Shown here piece by piece: positions 1 to 9,981 of a stretch of DNA of 64,000 bases (position 1 is its first letter; every line of letters begins with the position of its first letter). The notes under the pieces were generated by a model, which saw nothing but the letters and a program-made list of their open reading frames with translations, searched no databases and was not told where the DNA came from. The stretch is from Vicinamibacteria bacterium. Lineage in GTDB: Bacteria; Acidobacteriota; Vicinamibacteria; Fen-336. The stretch is taken from positions 101,992 through 165,991 of the forward strand of contig DATMML010000103.1 of NCBI GenBank assembly GCA_035570235.1, in the 5' to 3' direction. The translations under genes were made by a program, and so were the position numbers.

Positions 1-714
1 CTTTCGAGCGTGGCCTGCGCGAGCTTCGTGGAGGTGCCGGTGGAGACCCCCCTCTCGTCTAAGCTGGACGTGGGGGCCTTCCGCCGCGTTCTCATCGCTG
101 GCTTCGTGACCGATCCCGGAGAGGCGGACGTGGACTTGGGTGCGGAGACCTCGCGCCTCCTCCAGAACCAGCTGCGCTCGAACACCAAGCTGCAGGTCCT
201 CGACCCCGACCACCCGCCCCTGAACGACGCCCTCGAGAAGGTGCTGGAGAAGCTGGGACCGGGCGGCAGGTACAACAAGCAGGAGAAGGAGCAGTACCGC
301 CTGGAGACCGACCGGGTCCTGCAGGACCCCGAGTTCTGGCGGAAGATCGGCGAGGAGTACCAGAATCCCCTGATCGTCACCGGCCGCCTGGGTTTCGAGA
401 CCCAGAACCGCTCTGGCTTCCAGCCCGAGGAGCGCGTGCTCCGCCGGCCCAACTCGAACACGGCCCAGGTCGTGCGCGGCAACCGCTACCTGGAGCGGAA
501 GGGCTACAGCCTGAGCGCGGACTTTTACTTCGTCGACGGCCGGACCGGGCAGACCCTCCACAAGGAGAAGTTCACGGAAGAAGTCCTCTACGGGGAGGAC
601 CAGAAGATCTCCCCCCTCTCGTCGTACTTCGAGCTCATGGACCGTCTGCTGCCGAACTTCCTGGGCGTGATCTCGCCCCAGAAGATCCGCGGGACCCGGG
701 TCCTCCTGCGATAG
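1..714 (+). CDS. Putative lipoprotein, 5' end cut by window edge
   Basis: The reading frame is open to the left edge, so the true start is probably outside the window; the GTG at 10 is only the first in-window start. The first visible residues (L-S-S-V-A-C-A-S) look like the end of a lipoprotein signal peptide with the cysteine as acylation site, which would place the protein on a membrane facing the periplasm. The following segment (VLIAGFVTDPGEADVDLG, then a Leu-rich helix and KLQVLD) recalls the start of CsgG/LpoB-type lipoprotein domains, but this is a weak pattern match. The protein is rich in charged residues and has no catalytic motif I recognise. It ends 7 bases before the large peptidase/barrel gene, so the two are likely co-transcribed and may act together at the outer membrane. 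Confidence 0.6.
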   Translation, partial: LSSVACASFVEVPVETPLSSKLDVGAFRRVLIAGFVTDPGEADVDLGAETSRLLQNQLRSNTKLQVLDPDHPPLNDALEKVLEKLGPGGRYNKQEKEQYRLETDRVLQDPEFWRKIGEEYQNPLIVTGRLGFETQNRSGFQPEERVLRRPNSNTAQVVRGNRYLERKGYSLSADFYFVDGRTGQTLHKEKFTEEVLYGEDQKISPLSSYFELMDRLLPNFLGVISPQKIRGTRVLLR

Positions 715-721
715 GAAACCC

Positions 722-3721
722 ATGAACACGCACGGCGTTGCTCTCCGGAGGCTGGGGAGGGTGCTGGCTCTCCCCTTCCTTCTGAACCTGGGAGGGCCGG
801 CGCCCGCCTCCGCCCAGTTCATCCCCTATTACGGGAAGAACAAGGTCAAGTACGACAACTTCGCCTGGCGGGTCTACAAGAGCCCCCACTTCGAGGTCTT
901 CTACTATCCCGAGTTCGAGCAGCATCTGGCGCGGCTGGTCTCCTACCTGGAGAGCGCCTACTTGAAGCTGGCCACCGGCCTCAAGCACGAGATCTCAAAC
1001 CCCATCCCCGCCATCCTCTACAAGACCCATTCCGAATTCGAGCAGACCAACCTCTTCGGCGATTTCGTTCCCGAGGGTGTCTTGGCCTTCGCGGAGCCCC
1101 TGCGGGGACGGCTCGTGCTGCCCATCGACGAGCCGCCCGATCGGCTGCAGGGACTGATCCAGCACGAGCTCACCCATATCTTCGAGTTCGACCTCATCCC
1201 GCGCTTCATGGGCTACGGGTTCGCCCAGCGGCAGATCCCCCTCTGGATCGACGAGGGCCTGGCCGACTACTTCCGCGGGATCTGGGACCCCTTGGACCTC
1301 ATGCAGGTGCGCGATGCGGCCGTGACCGAGCAGGTGCCCAAGCTCTCCCGGGCCGAGTTCGAGGCCTTCAGCGGCCGGCTCGTCTACAACATGGGCCACG
1401 CCTGTTTCGAGTTCATGGAAGCCCGCTACGGAAAGGAGGGGATCCGGCAGTTCCTCTACACCCTCCGCAAGGGGATCCTGGGCGGGTCCACCGAGGACAT
1501 CTACAAGCAGGCGTTTCGGACCACCCCTGAGGAGTTCGACGAGGCGTTCGACAAGTGGCTGAAGGAGCGCTTCAAGCCCTACCGCGACAAGCAGCGGCCC
1601 AGCGACTACGGAAGGGACCTCTCCCCCAACAAGGACAAGACCCCCTACACCCAGGTCTTCGGCTTCGCTCCCAGCCCTTCGGGAGAGATCGTGGCCGCCG
1701 TCACCGCCAACCGCTCGGAGGGCGAGGCCGACGTGGTGCTCCTCTCCGCCCGGGACGGGACGGTGTTCCAGAACCTGACCCGGGGCCACTCCGAGTTCGA
1801 GAACATCACCTTCAATGACGACTTCGTGGCCGGGCGCATGCTGAGCTTCGATCCCAAGGGCGACAGCGTGGCCTTCTTCGGGAGGGTGGGGAAGGGGCGG
1901 AGCCTCTTCCTGGTCTCGGTCCTGAACGGCAACGTCCTGCGCCGGGTCTCCCTCGACCTCGACGAGGCGCAGGCCCCCTGCCTGCTCCCCGACGGCCGGC
2001 ACGCCCTCTTCGCCGCCCTTAAGGAAGGGGTGGCCGACATCTATCTTCTGGACATGCAGACGGGCAAGTACGAGAACCTCACCCGGGACCCCTTCTACGA
2101 CGCCGACCCCCAGGTCTCCCCCGACGGCAACCTGGTCGTCTACACCAGAAGGATCAGCGGGCACGACAAGATCTTCGCCTTCCCCCTCAGTGACCCCGCC
2201 CACAAGACCCAGCTCACCTTCGGGCCCCACGACGACAACGCCCCCTCCTTCTCCACCGACGGGAAGAAGATCTTCTACTCCTCCAACGAGGACCAGGACA
2301 TCTACAACGTGCGCAGCCTGGACCTGGAGACGGGGGTGATCGAGCAATACACCGACGTCCTAGGGGGCAACATGGCCCCCGCGCCCCTCAAGGGGAGGAC
2401 GGGCGATCGGTTGGCCTTCATCAGCTACTTCAAGGGCGAGTATCGGCTCCAGACCAAGGACCTGAGCGAGCCCATGAAGGAGGTCGACCAGGAAGTCCAG
2501 GCCGCCTCCGAGGGATCGGTGGACTTCCAGCCCGACCTGAGCCACCAGGTGGTGCCCGAGAACAAGCGCCGCAAGCGGCTGTTCGAGGGTCTTTACCTCC
2601 AGGGCCGGCCGCCCCTCAACCTGGGGGTGACCTCGAGCGGAGACTTCTTCGGGGGCAGCCAGGTTGCGCTCACCGACGTCTTGGGCGACCACCAGTTCGT
2701 GCTGACCGCGTACTCCCTCCGGGAGTTCCGCACCTACGAGGGGACCTACATCAACCTCGCGAGCCGCCTCCACTGGGGCATCGAGGCCTTCGACACCACC
2801 CGCTTCTTCTACGCCGATCCCTACGGGGCCATTCTCACCAACTACTTCTCCCGGCAGGGCGCCATCGCGACCCAGCGTTTGACGGGCGCAAACGTAATCG
2901 GCACCTATCCCCTGGACAAGTTCCGGCGCCTGGACTTCTCGGCCGGGTTCTACCGGCTGGCCGAGGAGTTCCCCGACCCCACCACCCAAGCCCAGGTCCA
3001 GTCGCAGGCCCAGGCCTTGGGCGTTCCCTTCGTTTTGAACAACGGGAGCCTGGCGCCCATCAGCCTGACTCTCGTCTCCGAGACCACGCGCTTCGCTCCT
3101 TGGGGCCCCCTCGACGGCAGCACGTATTCGGTCGGCTACTCGGTGGCGCCCCCCATCGGCAGCTTGCTCTCCCGCCAGGTCGTCGACGTGGACGCGCGCA
3201 AGTACCTCCGATTGGGCTCCACCTCCACCCTCCTCGCCCTGCGGGCCCGGGGCTTCTACTCCACCGGCTCCAACCCCGCCATCTACTATTTCGGCGGCAA
3301 CATGGAGCTTCGGGGATACCCATACCTGTCCTTCTCCGGGAACGAGGGCTTCTTCGCCAACGCGGAGCTGCGCCTGCCCCTCATCCACGCCATGCTCACC
3401 CCCATCGGCATCCTGGGTCCCGTGCGGGGCAGCCTTTACTTCGGGATCGGGGGGGCCAAGTACAAAGGTCAGCCCTACAGCTTCTCGAGCAGCGCCTCCG
3501 GGACTTCTTACGTGAACTGCATCAACCAGGGCGATCCGGCCTGCGCCTTCGGCGACCCCGTCTCCGGCTTCCATCTGGTGGACGCGCGGGCCTCGGTCGG
3601 CTACGGCCTCCAGATGTTCTTCCTGGGCTACCCCCTCCACTTCGACTTCACCAAGCTGACCGACCTCAAGGTGTACTCCAGCGGGTGGAAGTTCGACTTC
3701 TGGCTGGGGTTCGACTTCTAG
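722..3721 (+). CDS. Secreted peptidase-MA / beta-propeller / Omp85-like barrel fusion
   Basis: A 999-residue exported protein. Residues 1-32 are a signal peptide ending ASA-Q. Residues about 50-290 form a peptidase MA-like (gluzincin) domain: HELTH at 148-152 gives the HExxH zinc motif, and the DEGLADY segment supplies the third ligand Glu178. Residues about 300-620 contain repeated TolB/WD40-like strands (SPSGEIVAAV, SPDGNLVVYT, STDGKKIFYS). The C-terminal 350 residues are beta-rich and carry the Omp85 signature RGY at 864-866, inside GGNMELRGYPYL, followed by GxxxANAELRLP, typical of BamA/TamA barrels; the last residue is Phe, as in outer-membrane proteins. It probably sits in the outer membrane with protease and propeller on the periplasmic side. 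Substrate unknown. Domain assignments are from motifs only. Confidence 0.85.
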   Translation: MNTHGVALRRLGRVLALPFLLNLGGPAPASAQFIPYYGKNKVKYDNFAWRVYKSPHFEVFYYPEFEQHLARLVSYLESAYLKLATGLKHEISNPIPAILYKTHSEFEQTNLFGDFVPEGVLAFAEPLRGRLVLPIDEPPDRLQGLIQHELTHIFEFDLIPRFMGYGFAQRQIPLWIDEGLADYFRGIWDPLDLMQVRDAAVTEQVPKLSRAEFEAFSGRLVYNMGHACFEFMEARYGKEGIRQFLYTLRKGILGGSTEDIYKQAFRTTPEEFDEAFDKWLKERFKPYRDKQRPSDYGRDLSPNKDKTPYTQVFGFAPSPSGEIVAAVTANRSEGEADVVLLSARDGTVFQNLTRGHSEFENITFNDDFVAGRMLSFDPKGDSVAFFGRVGKGRSLFLVSVLNGNVLRRVSLDLDEAQAPCLLPDGRHALFAALKEGVADIYLLDMQTGKYENLTRDPFYDADPQVSPDGNLVVYTRRISGHDKIFAFPLSDPAHKTQLTFGPHDDNAPSFSTDGKKIFYSSNEDQDIYNVRSLDLETGVIEQYTDVLGGNMAPAPLKGRTGDRLAFISYFKGEYRLQTKDLSEPMKEVDQEVQAASEGSVDFQPDLSHQVVPENKRRKRLFEGLYLQGRPPLNLGVTSSGDFFGGSQVALTDVLGDHQFVLTAYSLREFRTYEGTYINLASRLHWGIEAFDTTRFFYADPYGAILTNYFSRQGAIATQRLTGANVIGTYPLDKFRRLDFSAGFYRLAEEFPDPTTQAQVQSQAQALGVPFVLNNGSLAPISLTLVSETTRFAPWGPLDGSTYSVGYSVAPPIGSLLSRQVVDVDARKYLRLGSTSTLLALRARGFYSTGSNPAIYYFGGNMELRGYPYLSFSGNEGFFANAELRLPLIHAMLTPIGILGPVRGSLYFGIGGAKYKGQPYSFSSSASGTSYVNCINQGDPACAFGDPVSGFHLVDARASVGYGLQMFFLGYPLHFDFTKLTDLKVYSSGWKFDFWLGFDF

Positions 3722-3723
3722 GT

Positions 3724-3753
3724 TTGACGGCCGGTTCCACCCTGTGCTAAATT
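3724..3753 (+). promoter_or_regulatory. Sigma-70-type promoter of rplU-rpmA-obg
   Basis: TTGACG (3724-3729), an 18-base spacer and TAAATT (3748-3753), preceded by TG one base upstream (extended -10, TGC-TAAATT). It lies 41 bases before the rplU GTG and just after the stop of the preceding gene. Pattern recognition only. Confidence 0.55.
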
Positions 3754-3793
3754 GTTGTGTTTTAGCGGGACTCTGTCGCGGGAGGCATGAGCG

Positions 3794-4105
3794 GTGTACG
3801 CGATCATCCGGACGGGCGGCAAGCAGTATCGGGTCCAGGCCGGGGATGTCGTCCGCGTGGAGCGCCTGGCGGCGGCGGTGGGAGCGAGCGTCACCCTGGA
3901 CGACGTGCTCCTGATCGGGGACGAGGGCTCGACCCGAATCGGCGCCCCCCGGGTGGAGAACGCCTCCGTCCAGGGAACCGTGGTGGAGCAGGACCGGGAC
4001 GCCAAGATCCGTATCTTCAAGTACAAGAAGCGCAAGCACTACCGCAGAACCAAGGGACACCGTCAGTCCTTCACCGCGGTCCGGATCGACCGCGTCCAGG
4101 CCTAG
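3794..4105 (+). CDS. rplU: 50S ribosomal protein L21
   Basis: 103 residues, the normal length for bL21. It starts MYAIIRTGGKQYRVQAGD, the invariant L21 N-terminus, and ends with the basic KYKKRKHYRRTKGHRQ segment that contacts 23S rRNA. The GTG start at 3794 is preceded by GGGAGG at 3780-3785; an ATG at 3787 is in another frame. First gene of the rplU-rpmA-obg cluster, the usual arrangement in bacteria. Confidence 0.97.
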   Translation: MYAIIRTGGKQYRVQAGDVVRVERLAAAVGASVTLDDVLLIGDEGSTRIGAPRVENASVQGTVVEQDRDAKIRIFKYKKRKHYRRTKGHRQSFTAVRIDRVQA

Positions 4106-4123
4106 GGCGAAGGCAGGCAACAC

Positions 4124-4384
4124 ATGGCGCACAAGAAGGGGCAGGGCTCGAGCCGCAACGGGCGCGACAGCAATTCGCAGCGCCTGGGCGTGAAGCGATT
4201 CGGCGGTGAGCAGGTGAAGAGCGGCACGATCATCATCCGTCAGCACGGCACCACGTGGAAGCCGGGGAAGAATGTGGGGCTGGCCAAGGACCACACCCTC
4301 TTCGCGCTTTTGGAGGGGGTCGTGAAGTTCGAGGACCACGGCTCCCGCGGGCAAAGGGTGAGCGTGCTCCCGGCCGCGAGTTAG
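4124..4384 (+). CDS. rpmA: 50S ribosomal protein L27
   Basis: 86 residues. Starts [17 protein letters not shown], the conserved L27 N-terminus that reaches the peptidyl-transferase centre, followed by LGVKRFGGE and [21 protein letters not shown]. There is no N-terminal extension of the Firmicute type that must be cleaved. Lies 18 bases after rplU. Confidence 0.97.
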   Translation: MAHKKGQGSSRNGRDSNSQRLGVKRFGGEQVKSGTIIIRQHGTTWKPGKNVGLAKDHTLFALLEGVVKFEDHGSRGQRVSVLPAAS

Positions 4385-6020
<1,636 letters not shown>

Positions 6021-6024
<4 letters not shown>

Positions 6025-6359
6025 TCAACGCCCTCAAGGTCGCCGCGCACTCCGCCCTGGGCAAGAAAGCGGAGGACGTGGTCGTGCTCGACCTCCGGCG
6101 CGGGGCCGCGTTCACGGATTACTTCCTGCTCGCCTCGGGAACGAGCCAGAGGCAGATCCTGGCCATCGCGGACGCGGTCCTGGAGGCGCTGCGCGGGGAG
6201 GGCTATCGCCCCGACCACATGGAGGGATACCCGCGCCAGGAATGGATCCTGCTCGACTACTCGGCGTTCGTGGTTCACATCTTCACCCCCCGCATGCGGA
6301 GCTTCTACGACCTGGAGCGGCTCTGGGGGGGGGCCACCCGGGTGGAGATAGCGGGATGA
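6021..6359 (+). CDS. rsfS: Ribosomal silencing factor RsfS
   Basis: 112 residues. Contains the family core KKAEDVVVLDLR, DYFLLASGTSQRQ and a C-terminal WILLDYSAFVVHIF...RSFYDLERLWG. RsfS binds L14 and blocks 30S-50S joining during starvation. TTG start overlaps the nadD stop; nadD-rsfS linkage is common. Its stop overlaps the ATG of the next gene. Confidence 0.95.
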
Positions 6360-7312
6360 GCCCGGCCTCGCTGCGCGAGGGCTTGACCGGGGTGGTGGCG
6401 GAGTCCCCCGCCATGCGCGAGCTCCTGCCCGTGATCCTGCGGCTGGCCGAGGCCAAGAGCGCGGTCCTCCTCGAAGGGGAGAGCGGCACCGGCAAGGACC
6501 TGGTCGCCCATTGGCTGCACTACGCCGGGGCCCGCCGCGACGGCCCCCTCATCAAGGTCCACTGCCCCTCGATTCCGGAGGACCTCCTGGAGTCGGAGCT
6601 GTTTGGCCACGAGCGGGGGGCCTTCACGGACGCCAAGCAGGCCAAGCTGGGCAAGATCGAGATGGCGGCGGGGGGGACCCTCTACTTCGACCAGGCCCAG
6701 GAGCTCTCCATGGCGCTGCAGGCCAAGCTCCTGCGGGTGGTGGAGGAGAGGTCCTTCGAGCGACTGGGGGGAACGCGCACCATCGAGGTGGACGTGCGCG
6801 TCGTGTCCTCCTCCAGCGTGGACCTGCGGGAGGCGGTGGGGGCCGGACGCTTCCGGGAGGACCTCTTTCACCGTCTGAACGTCGTCCCCTTGAAGCTGCC
6901 CCCTTTGCGCAACCGGCGGGAGGACATCCGGCCCCTGGCCGAGCTCTTCCTGCTCCGCGAGAGGGAGAGGGGGACGACCAAAGCCAAAGACTTCGACCCC
7001 GAGGCGGCGCAGGCCCTCCGGGGCTACCTGTGGCCCGGCAACGTGCGTGAGCTGCGGTCGGTGGTGGAACGGGCCGCCCTGTATTCGGCGGGAGAGGCGA
7101 TCCTGCCCGCGGCCCTGCCTGGATTCATCCTCGAGCAGCCCTCGACCCTGTGGGCGGGGCGGGACCGCCGCCCCTCCCTGAAAGACGTGCAGCAGGCCTA
7201 CATCCGTTACGTGCTGGACCAGGTGGGGGGCAGCCAGACCCGCGCCGCCGCCATCCTGGGCATCAGCCGCAAGGCGCTCTGGGAGAAACGTCGACGCTTT
7301 GGGATCCCTTAA
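6356..7312 (+). CDS. Sigma-54-activator-like AAA+ protein with degenerate motifs
   Basis: 318 residues: an AAA+ domain (about 12-240) and a Fis-type helix-turn-helix (about 273-316, SQTRAAAILGISRKALWEKRR), with no receiver or sensor domain. Walker A is intact (GESGTGKD, 41-48), as are the arginine-finger segment FREDLFHRLNV (R166, R173) and WPGNVREL. Three functional sites deviate. The sigma-54 contact loop reads GAFTDA (88-93) rather than GAFTGA. Walker B reads LYFDQ (109-113), with Gln in place of the catalytic Glu. Sensor I reads SSSS (151-154), where AATN is usual. It therefore looks able to bind ATP and DNA but poorly able to hydrolyse ATP. The start ATG overlaps the rsfS stop. The following gene is a DksA-like protein. 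Confidence 0.85.
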   Translation: MSPASLREGLTGVVAESPAMRELLPVILRLAEAKSAVLLEGESGTGKDLVAHWLHYAGARRDGPLIKVHCPSIPEDLLESELFGHERGAFTDAKQAKLGKIEMAAGGTLYFDQAQELSMALQAKLLRVVEERSFERLGGTRTIEVDVRVVSSSSVDLREAVGAGRFREDLFHRLNVVPLKLPPLRNRREDIRPLAELFLLRERERGTTKAKDFDPEAAQALRGYLWPGNVRELRSVVERAALYSAGEAILPAALPGFILEQPSTLWAGRDRRPSLKDVQQAYIRYVLDQVGGSQTRAAAILGISRKALWEKRRRFGIP

Positions 7313-7321
7313 GGAATGACA

Positions 7322-7675
7322 ATGGAACAAAAGAAGCTCAAGCTCTTCCGGGACAAGCTGGTCCAAAAAAAGCAGGACATCCTGGAGGCGTACAACAAGA
7401 ACAAGACCTACGGCAAGGAAGCCGACGAGGAGGGGGCCCAGGACATCGCCGACAAGGCCTCGAACTCCTATACCAAGGAATTCCTGTTCAGCCTGTCCAA
7501 CACGGAGCGGGACCTCTTGCGGATGGTCGACGAGGCTCTGGGCCGCATCGACGGCCGCCGGTTTGGGTACTGCGTCTCATGTGAGGACGAGATGAACCAA
7601 AAGCGGCTGGACGCCGTGCCCTGGGCCCGCCACTGCCTGCCCTGTCAGGAGAAGCAGGAGCAGGGGCTGCTGTGA
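7322..7675 (+). CDS. DksA/TraR-family zinc-finger protein
   Basis: 117 residues from the ATG at 7322, which has AAGGA (7311-7315) six bases upstream; the ATG at 7316 lies directly against that sequence and is less likely. The N-terminal half is a charged coiled-coil-forming helix (KLKLFRDKLVQKKQDILEAYNKNK). The C-terminal half has a four-cysteine zinc finger, CVSC...CLPC. Members bind in the RNA polymerase secondary channel and tune initiation, often with ppGpp. The coiled-coil tip is not obviously the DxxDxA of E. coli DksA, although EEGAQDIADKA is close to it. A regulatory pairing with the preceding AAA+ protein is inference. Confidence 0.88.
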   Translation: MEQKKLKLFRDKLVQKKQDILEAYNKNKTYGKEADEEGAQDIADKASNSYTKEFLFSLSNTERDLLRMVDEALGRIDGRRFGYCVSCEDEMNQKRLDAVPWARHCLPCQEKQEQGLL

Positions 7676-7682
7676 GGCGGCG

Positions 7683-8408
7683 GTGAGCCTGCTCTCCGCG
7701 GGCACCGCCCGCCGCCTGGTGGAGCCGGTCCTGGCCGTGGTCTTCCCTTCCCTCTGCCGGGTCTGCACGGAGCCCCTCGCGCTCCGGGGGGGCCCGCTCT
7801 GCGATCCGTGTTGGCAGGCGCTGCCCCGCCACCGCGGCCCCACGTGCGCCTGCGGAATGGCCGGCCGGGGCACCCCTTGCGGGCGCTGTCGGCGCGGCCT
7901 CCAGCCCCTGGCCGCGGGGGCCAGCCTGGGCCCCTACGAGGGCGGGCTTCGCGCTCTGGTCCACGAGCTTTCCGACCGGGGGCGACCCCGGTTAGCGGCG
8001 CGGCTGGCGGAAACGCTCCTCGCGGACGGGGCCGCGCGTCGGGTGCTGTCCACGGGGGGCCTCCTCGTGCCCATCCCCCTCCACCCGCGGCGCCGGCGCG
8101 AGCGGGGCTTCAGCCCGTCCGCGCTTTTGGCCCGCGAGCTGGCGCGGCGCAGCGGCCTGCCCTGCTCGGAGGAGGCCCTGGTGCGGCGCCTGGACACCCC
8201 GCCCCCGGCCGGCCTCTCCGCGGCCCGGCGACGGAAGGACATGGCCCTGGCCTTCGCGGTGAGGCGGCGGACAAAGATCGCGGGGCGGGTGGTCGTCCTC
8301 GTGGACGACGTGCTCGCCACCGGGGCCACTGCCCGGGCCTGCGCGAGGGCTCTGCGGGCCGCGGGCGCGGCCGAGGTCCGACTCTTGACGGTGGCGAGGG
8401 TCGCTTAG
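7683..8408 (+). CDS. comF: ComF-family phosphoribosyltransferase-like protein
   Basis: 241 residues. N-terminal zinc ribbon with paired cysteines (CRVCTEPL, CDPCW, CACG, CGRC), then a type I phosphoribosyltransferase fold with LVPIPLHPRRRRERGFS and the PRPP loop VVVLVDDVLATGATARAC. ComF/GntX proteins take part in DNA uptake or salvage in several bacteria; the exact role here is unknown. GTG start at 7683, seven bases after the previous stop. Confidence 0.88.
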   Translation: MSLLSAGTARRLVEPVLAVVFPSLCRVCTEPLALRGGPLCDPCWQALPRHRGPTCACGMAGRGTPCGRCRRGLQPLAAGASLGPYEGGLRALVHELSDRGRPRLAARLAETLLADGAARRVLSTGGLLVPIPLHPRRRRERGFSPSALLARELARRSGLPCSEEALVRRLDTPPPAGLSAARRRKDMALAFAVRRRTKIAGRVVVLVDDVLATGATARACARALRAAGAAEVRLLTVARVA

Positions 8409-8430
8409 GGGTCTACGAGGGGAGGACGTC

Positions 8431-9255
8431 TTGAAAGAGCGGAGCCGAGGGAAGCGGGCGGGGACCGTGGGGGCGCTGGGGCTGCTGCTGCTGGCCGCGC
8501 CCGCCGGGGCCTGGGGTCCTATCGGAGAGCGGTTGGTGATCGCGCGGGCCGTCGACACCCTGCCCAAACCGTTGAACAAGTTCTACAAGGACCATCGGCT
8601 AGAGATGCCCTCCCTCGCCCCGGACAGCCGGCCGGGGCCGAGGACGCCGGACCGCCGCTTCGAGGTGGACCGGCTGCTGCCCTTCCCCTTCCTCGAGCTG
8701 CCCCGAACGGAGAAGGGCCTGCAGGAGAAGTTCGGGGAGGATGTGTCGGCCAAGGTGGGCCGCCTGCCCTGGCTCATTCAAGAATCCTACGCGCGGCTCT
8801 TGGAGGCGTTCCGCTCTCGGGACAAGGGTCAGATCCTGACCGAGTCCGACACCCTGGCCGGGCTCGTGGCCGACCTCAACAACCCGCTCTCCCTGACCGA
8901 GAACTCCGACGGCCAGAAGACCGGTCAGAACGGCCTGGGGGCCCGGTTCTCGGAGCGCTCGCTGGAGGCCTGGCAGACCCGGCTCGGCCTGAACCCGGAG
9001 ACGGCCGTCTTTCTCGACGACCCCAAGCAGTACGTCTTTTCCATCATCAACGGGACCTACATCTGGCTGGACAACCTCCTCTACCAGGAGGAGCTGGCCC
9101 GCCGGGGGAAGGCGGGATACACGGAAATCTACTACGAGGACTTGGAGCGCCGCGTGGGGCCCATCACCAAGGAGCGCCTGAGCCGCGCGGCCTCGGATGC
9201 GGGGAGCTACTGGTACACGGCTTGGACGCAGGCCGGACGCCCCGAGCTCAAGTAA
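8431..9255 (+). CDS. S1/P1-nuclease-like exported protein lacking metal-binding histidines
   Basis: 274 residues with a TTG start and the RBS GGGGAGG. The signal peptide ends AGA-W28, so the mature protein would begin with Trp as in S1/P1 nuclease and zinc-dependent phospholipase C relatives. The order of family segments is kept: W-G-P-I-G-E, RRFEVDRLLPFPF, LPWLIQESYARLLEAF, ADLNNPLSLTENSDGQ, GLGARF. However, the expected metal ligands are replaced: GH by GE (E33), HFID by RFEVD, DAHQPLH by DLNNPLS (148-154), GIHARF by GLGARF. Only D148 is obviously left. It is probably a non-catalytic exported relative. The family link is from remembered motifs, not from a search. Confidence 0.7.
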   Translation: MKERSRGKRAGTVGALGLLLLAAPAGAWGPIGERLVIARAVDTLPKPLNKFYKDHRLEMPSLAPDSRPGPRTPDRRFEVDRLLPFPFLELPRTEKGLQEKFGEDVSAKVGRLPWLIQESYARLLEAFRSRDKGQILTESDTLAGLVADLNNPLSLTENSDGQKTGQNGLGARFSERSLEAWQTRLGLNPETAVFLDDPKQYVFSIINGTYIWLDNLLYQEELARRGKAGYTEIYYEDLERRVGPITKERLSRAASDAGSYWYTAWTQAGRPELK

Positions 9256-9280
9256 GGGAAGGGCGCGGCCTCCGCGCGGT

Positions 9281-9331
9281 TTGACCGTCCCCGAGCATGT
9301 CATTATCATCGGAGAATCACGGCGGTTCTCC
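9281..9331 (+). promoter_or_regulatory. Promoter and inverted repeat upstream of sigma factor gene
   Basis: TTGACC (9281-9286), exactly 17 bases, then TATCAT (9304-9309): a strong sigma-70-like promoter. Right after it, GGAGAA (9311-9316) and TTCTCC (9326-9331) form a 6-bp inverted repeat around the expected start of transcription, a suitable place for a repressor. Function of the repeat is inference. Confidence 0.55.
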
Positions 9332-9357
9332 CGGTACACTTTCACGGAACGAGGCCC

Positions 9358-9981
9358 TTGGACGAGGGAATGGTGTCCCCTTCCGACGCTGAGCTCATCG
9401 AGCGCTGCCTCCGGAAGGACAACTCGGCGTGGGACCAGGTCGTCGCCCGTTTCCGGCGGAAGATCTTCCACATCGCCTACAAGTTCACCGGGAAACACGA
9501 CGAGGCGGAGGACCTGACCCAGGAGATCTTCTTCAAGGTCTTCAAGAGCCTGGACAAGTTCAACCGCGACGCCGACTTCTCCACTTGGCTGAGCAGCGTG
9601 GCCCGCAACTATTGCATCGACCACTATCGCGCGAGCAAGCGGGAGCGCGAGGTGCTGGTCGAGGACCTGGTGGCCTTCGACCTCGCCCCCGCCTCCTCCG
9701 GCAACCCTCATCGGGCCCTCGAGGACCAGGACCGGCGCAGCTTTCTCCGCCGGGGACTGGACATGCTCCCCGACAAGCTGAGGGAGGCGGTCGTGCTGCG
9801 GGACCTGCAGGGCCTGAGCTACCAGGAGATGGCGGACCGCCTGGAACTGCCGGAGGGGACCGTGAAGAGCCGCATCAACCGCGGACGCGAGGAGCTCTCC
9901 CGCCTCCTGCTCCGGGCCCAGCAGCCGTTGCGGGGGAAGAGGGGCCGGGTGGCCGCGCGCAGAGGTCCGGAGGTGAGGTGA
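9358..9981 (+). CDS. RNA polymerase sigma factor, ECF-like
   Basis: 207 residues from the TTG at 9358; an ATG at 9370 is an alternative. Region 2 is clear: YKFTGKHDEAEDLTQEIFFKVFKSLDKFNRDADFSTWLSSVARNYCIDHYR. Region 4 is also clear: LPDKLREAVVLRDLQGLSYQEMADRLELPEGTVKSRINRGREEL. The linker lacks sigma region 3, so it is a group 4 (ECF) factor. The basic tail after region 4 (RGKRGRVAARR) is unusual. The stop overlaps the first base of the STAS gene. No membrane-bound anti-sigma factor gene is next to it. Confidence 0.9.
   Translation: MDEGMVSPSDAELIERCLRKDNSAWDQVVARFRRKIFHIAYKFTGKHDEAEDLTQEIFFKVFKSLDKFNRDADFSTWLSSVARNYCIDHYRASKREREVLVEDLVAFDLAPASSGNPHRALEDQDRRSFLRRGLDMLPDKLREAVVLRDLQGLSYQEMADRLELPEGTVKSRINRGREELSRLLLRAQQPLRGKRGRVAARRGPEVR

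Noticed and set aside
3787..4209. Long overlapping ORF across rplU and rpmA
   Set aside because: It is an out-of-frame shadow; rplU and rpmA have full family sequence in other frames.
2360..4354. Very long minus-strand ORFs antisense to the peptidase-barrel and other genes
   Set aside because: They are low-complexity Gly/Val/Leu/Glu/Pro-rich shadows typical of GC-rich antisense frames, with no family motifs.
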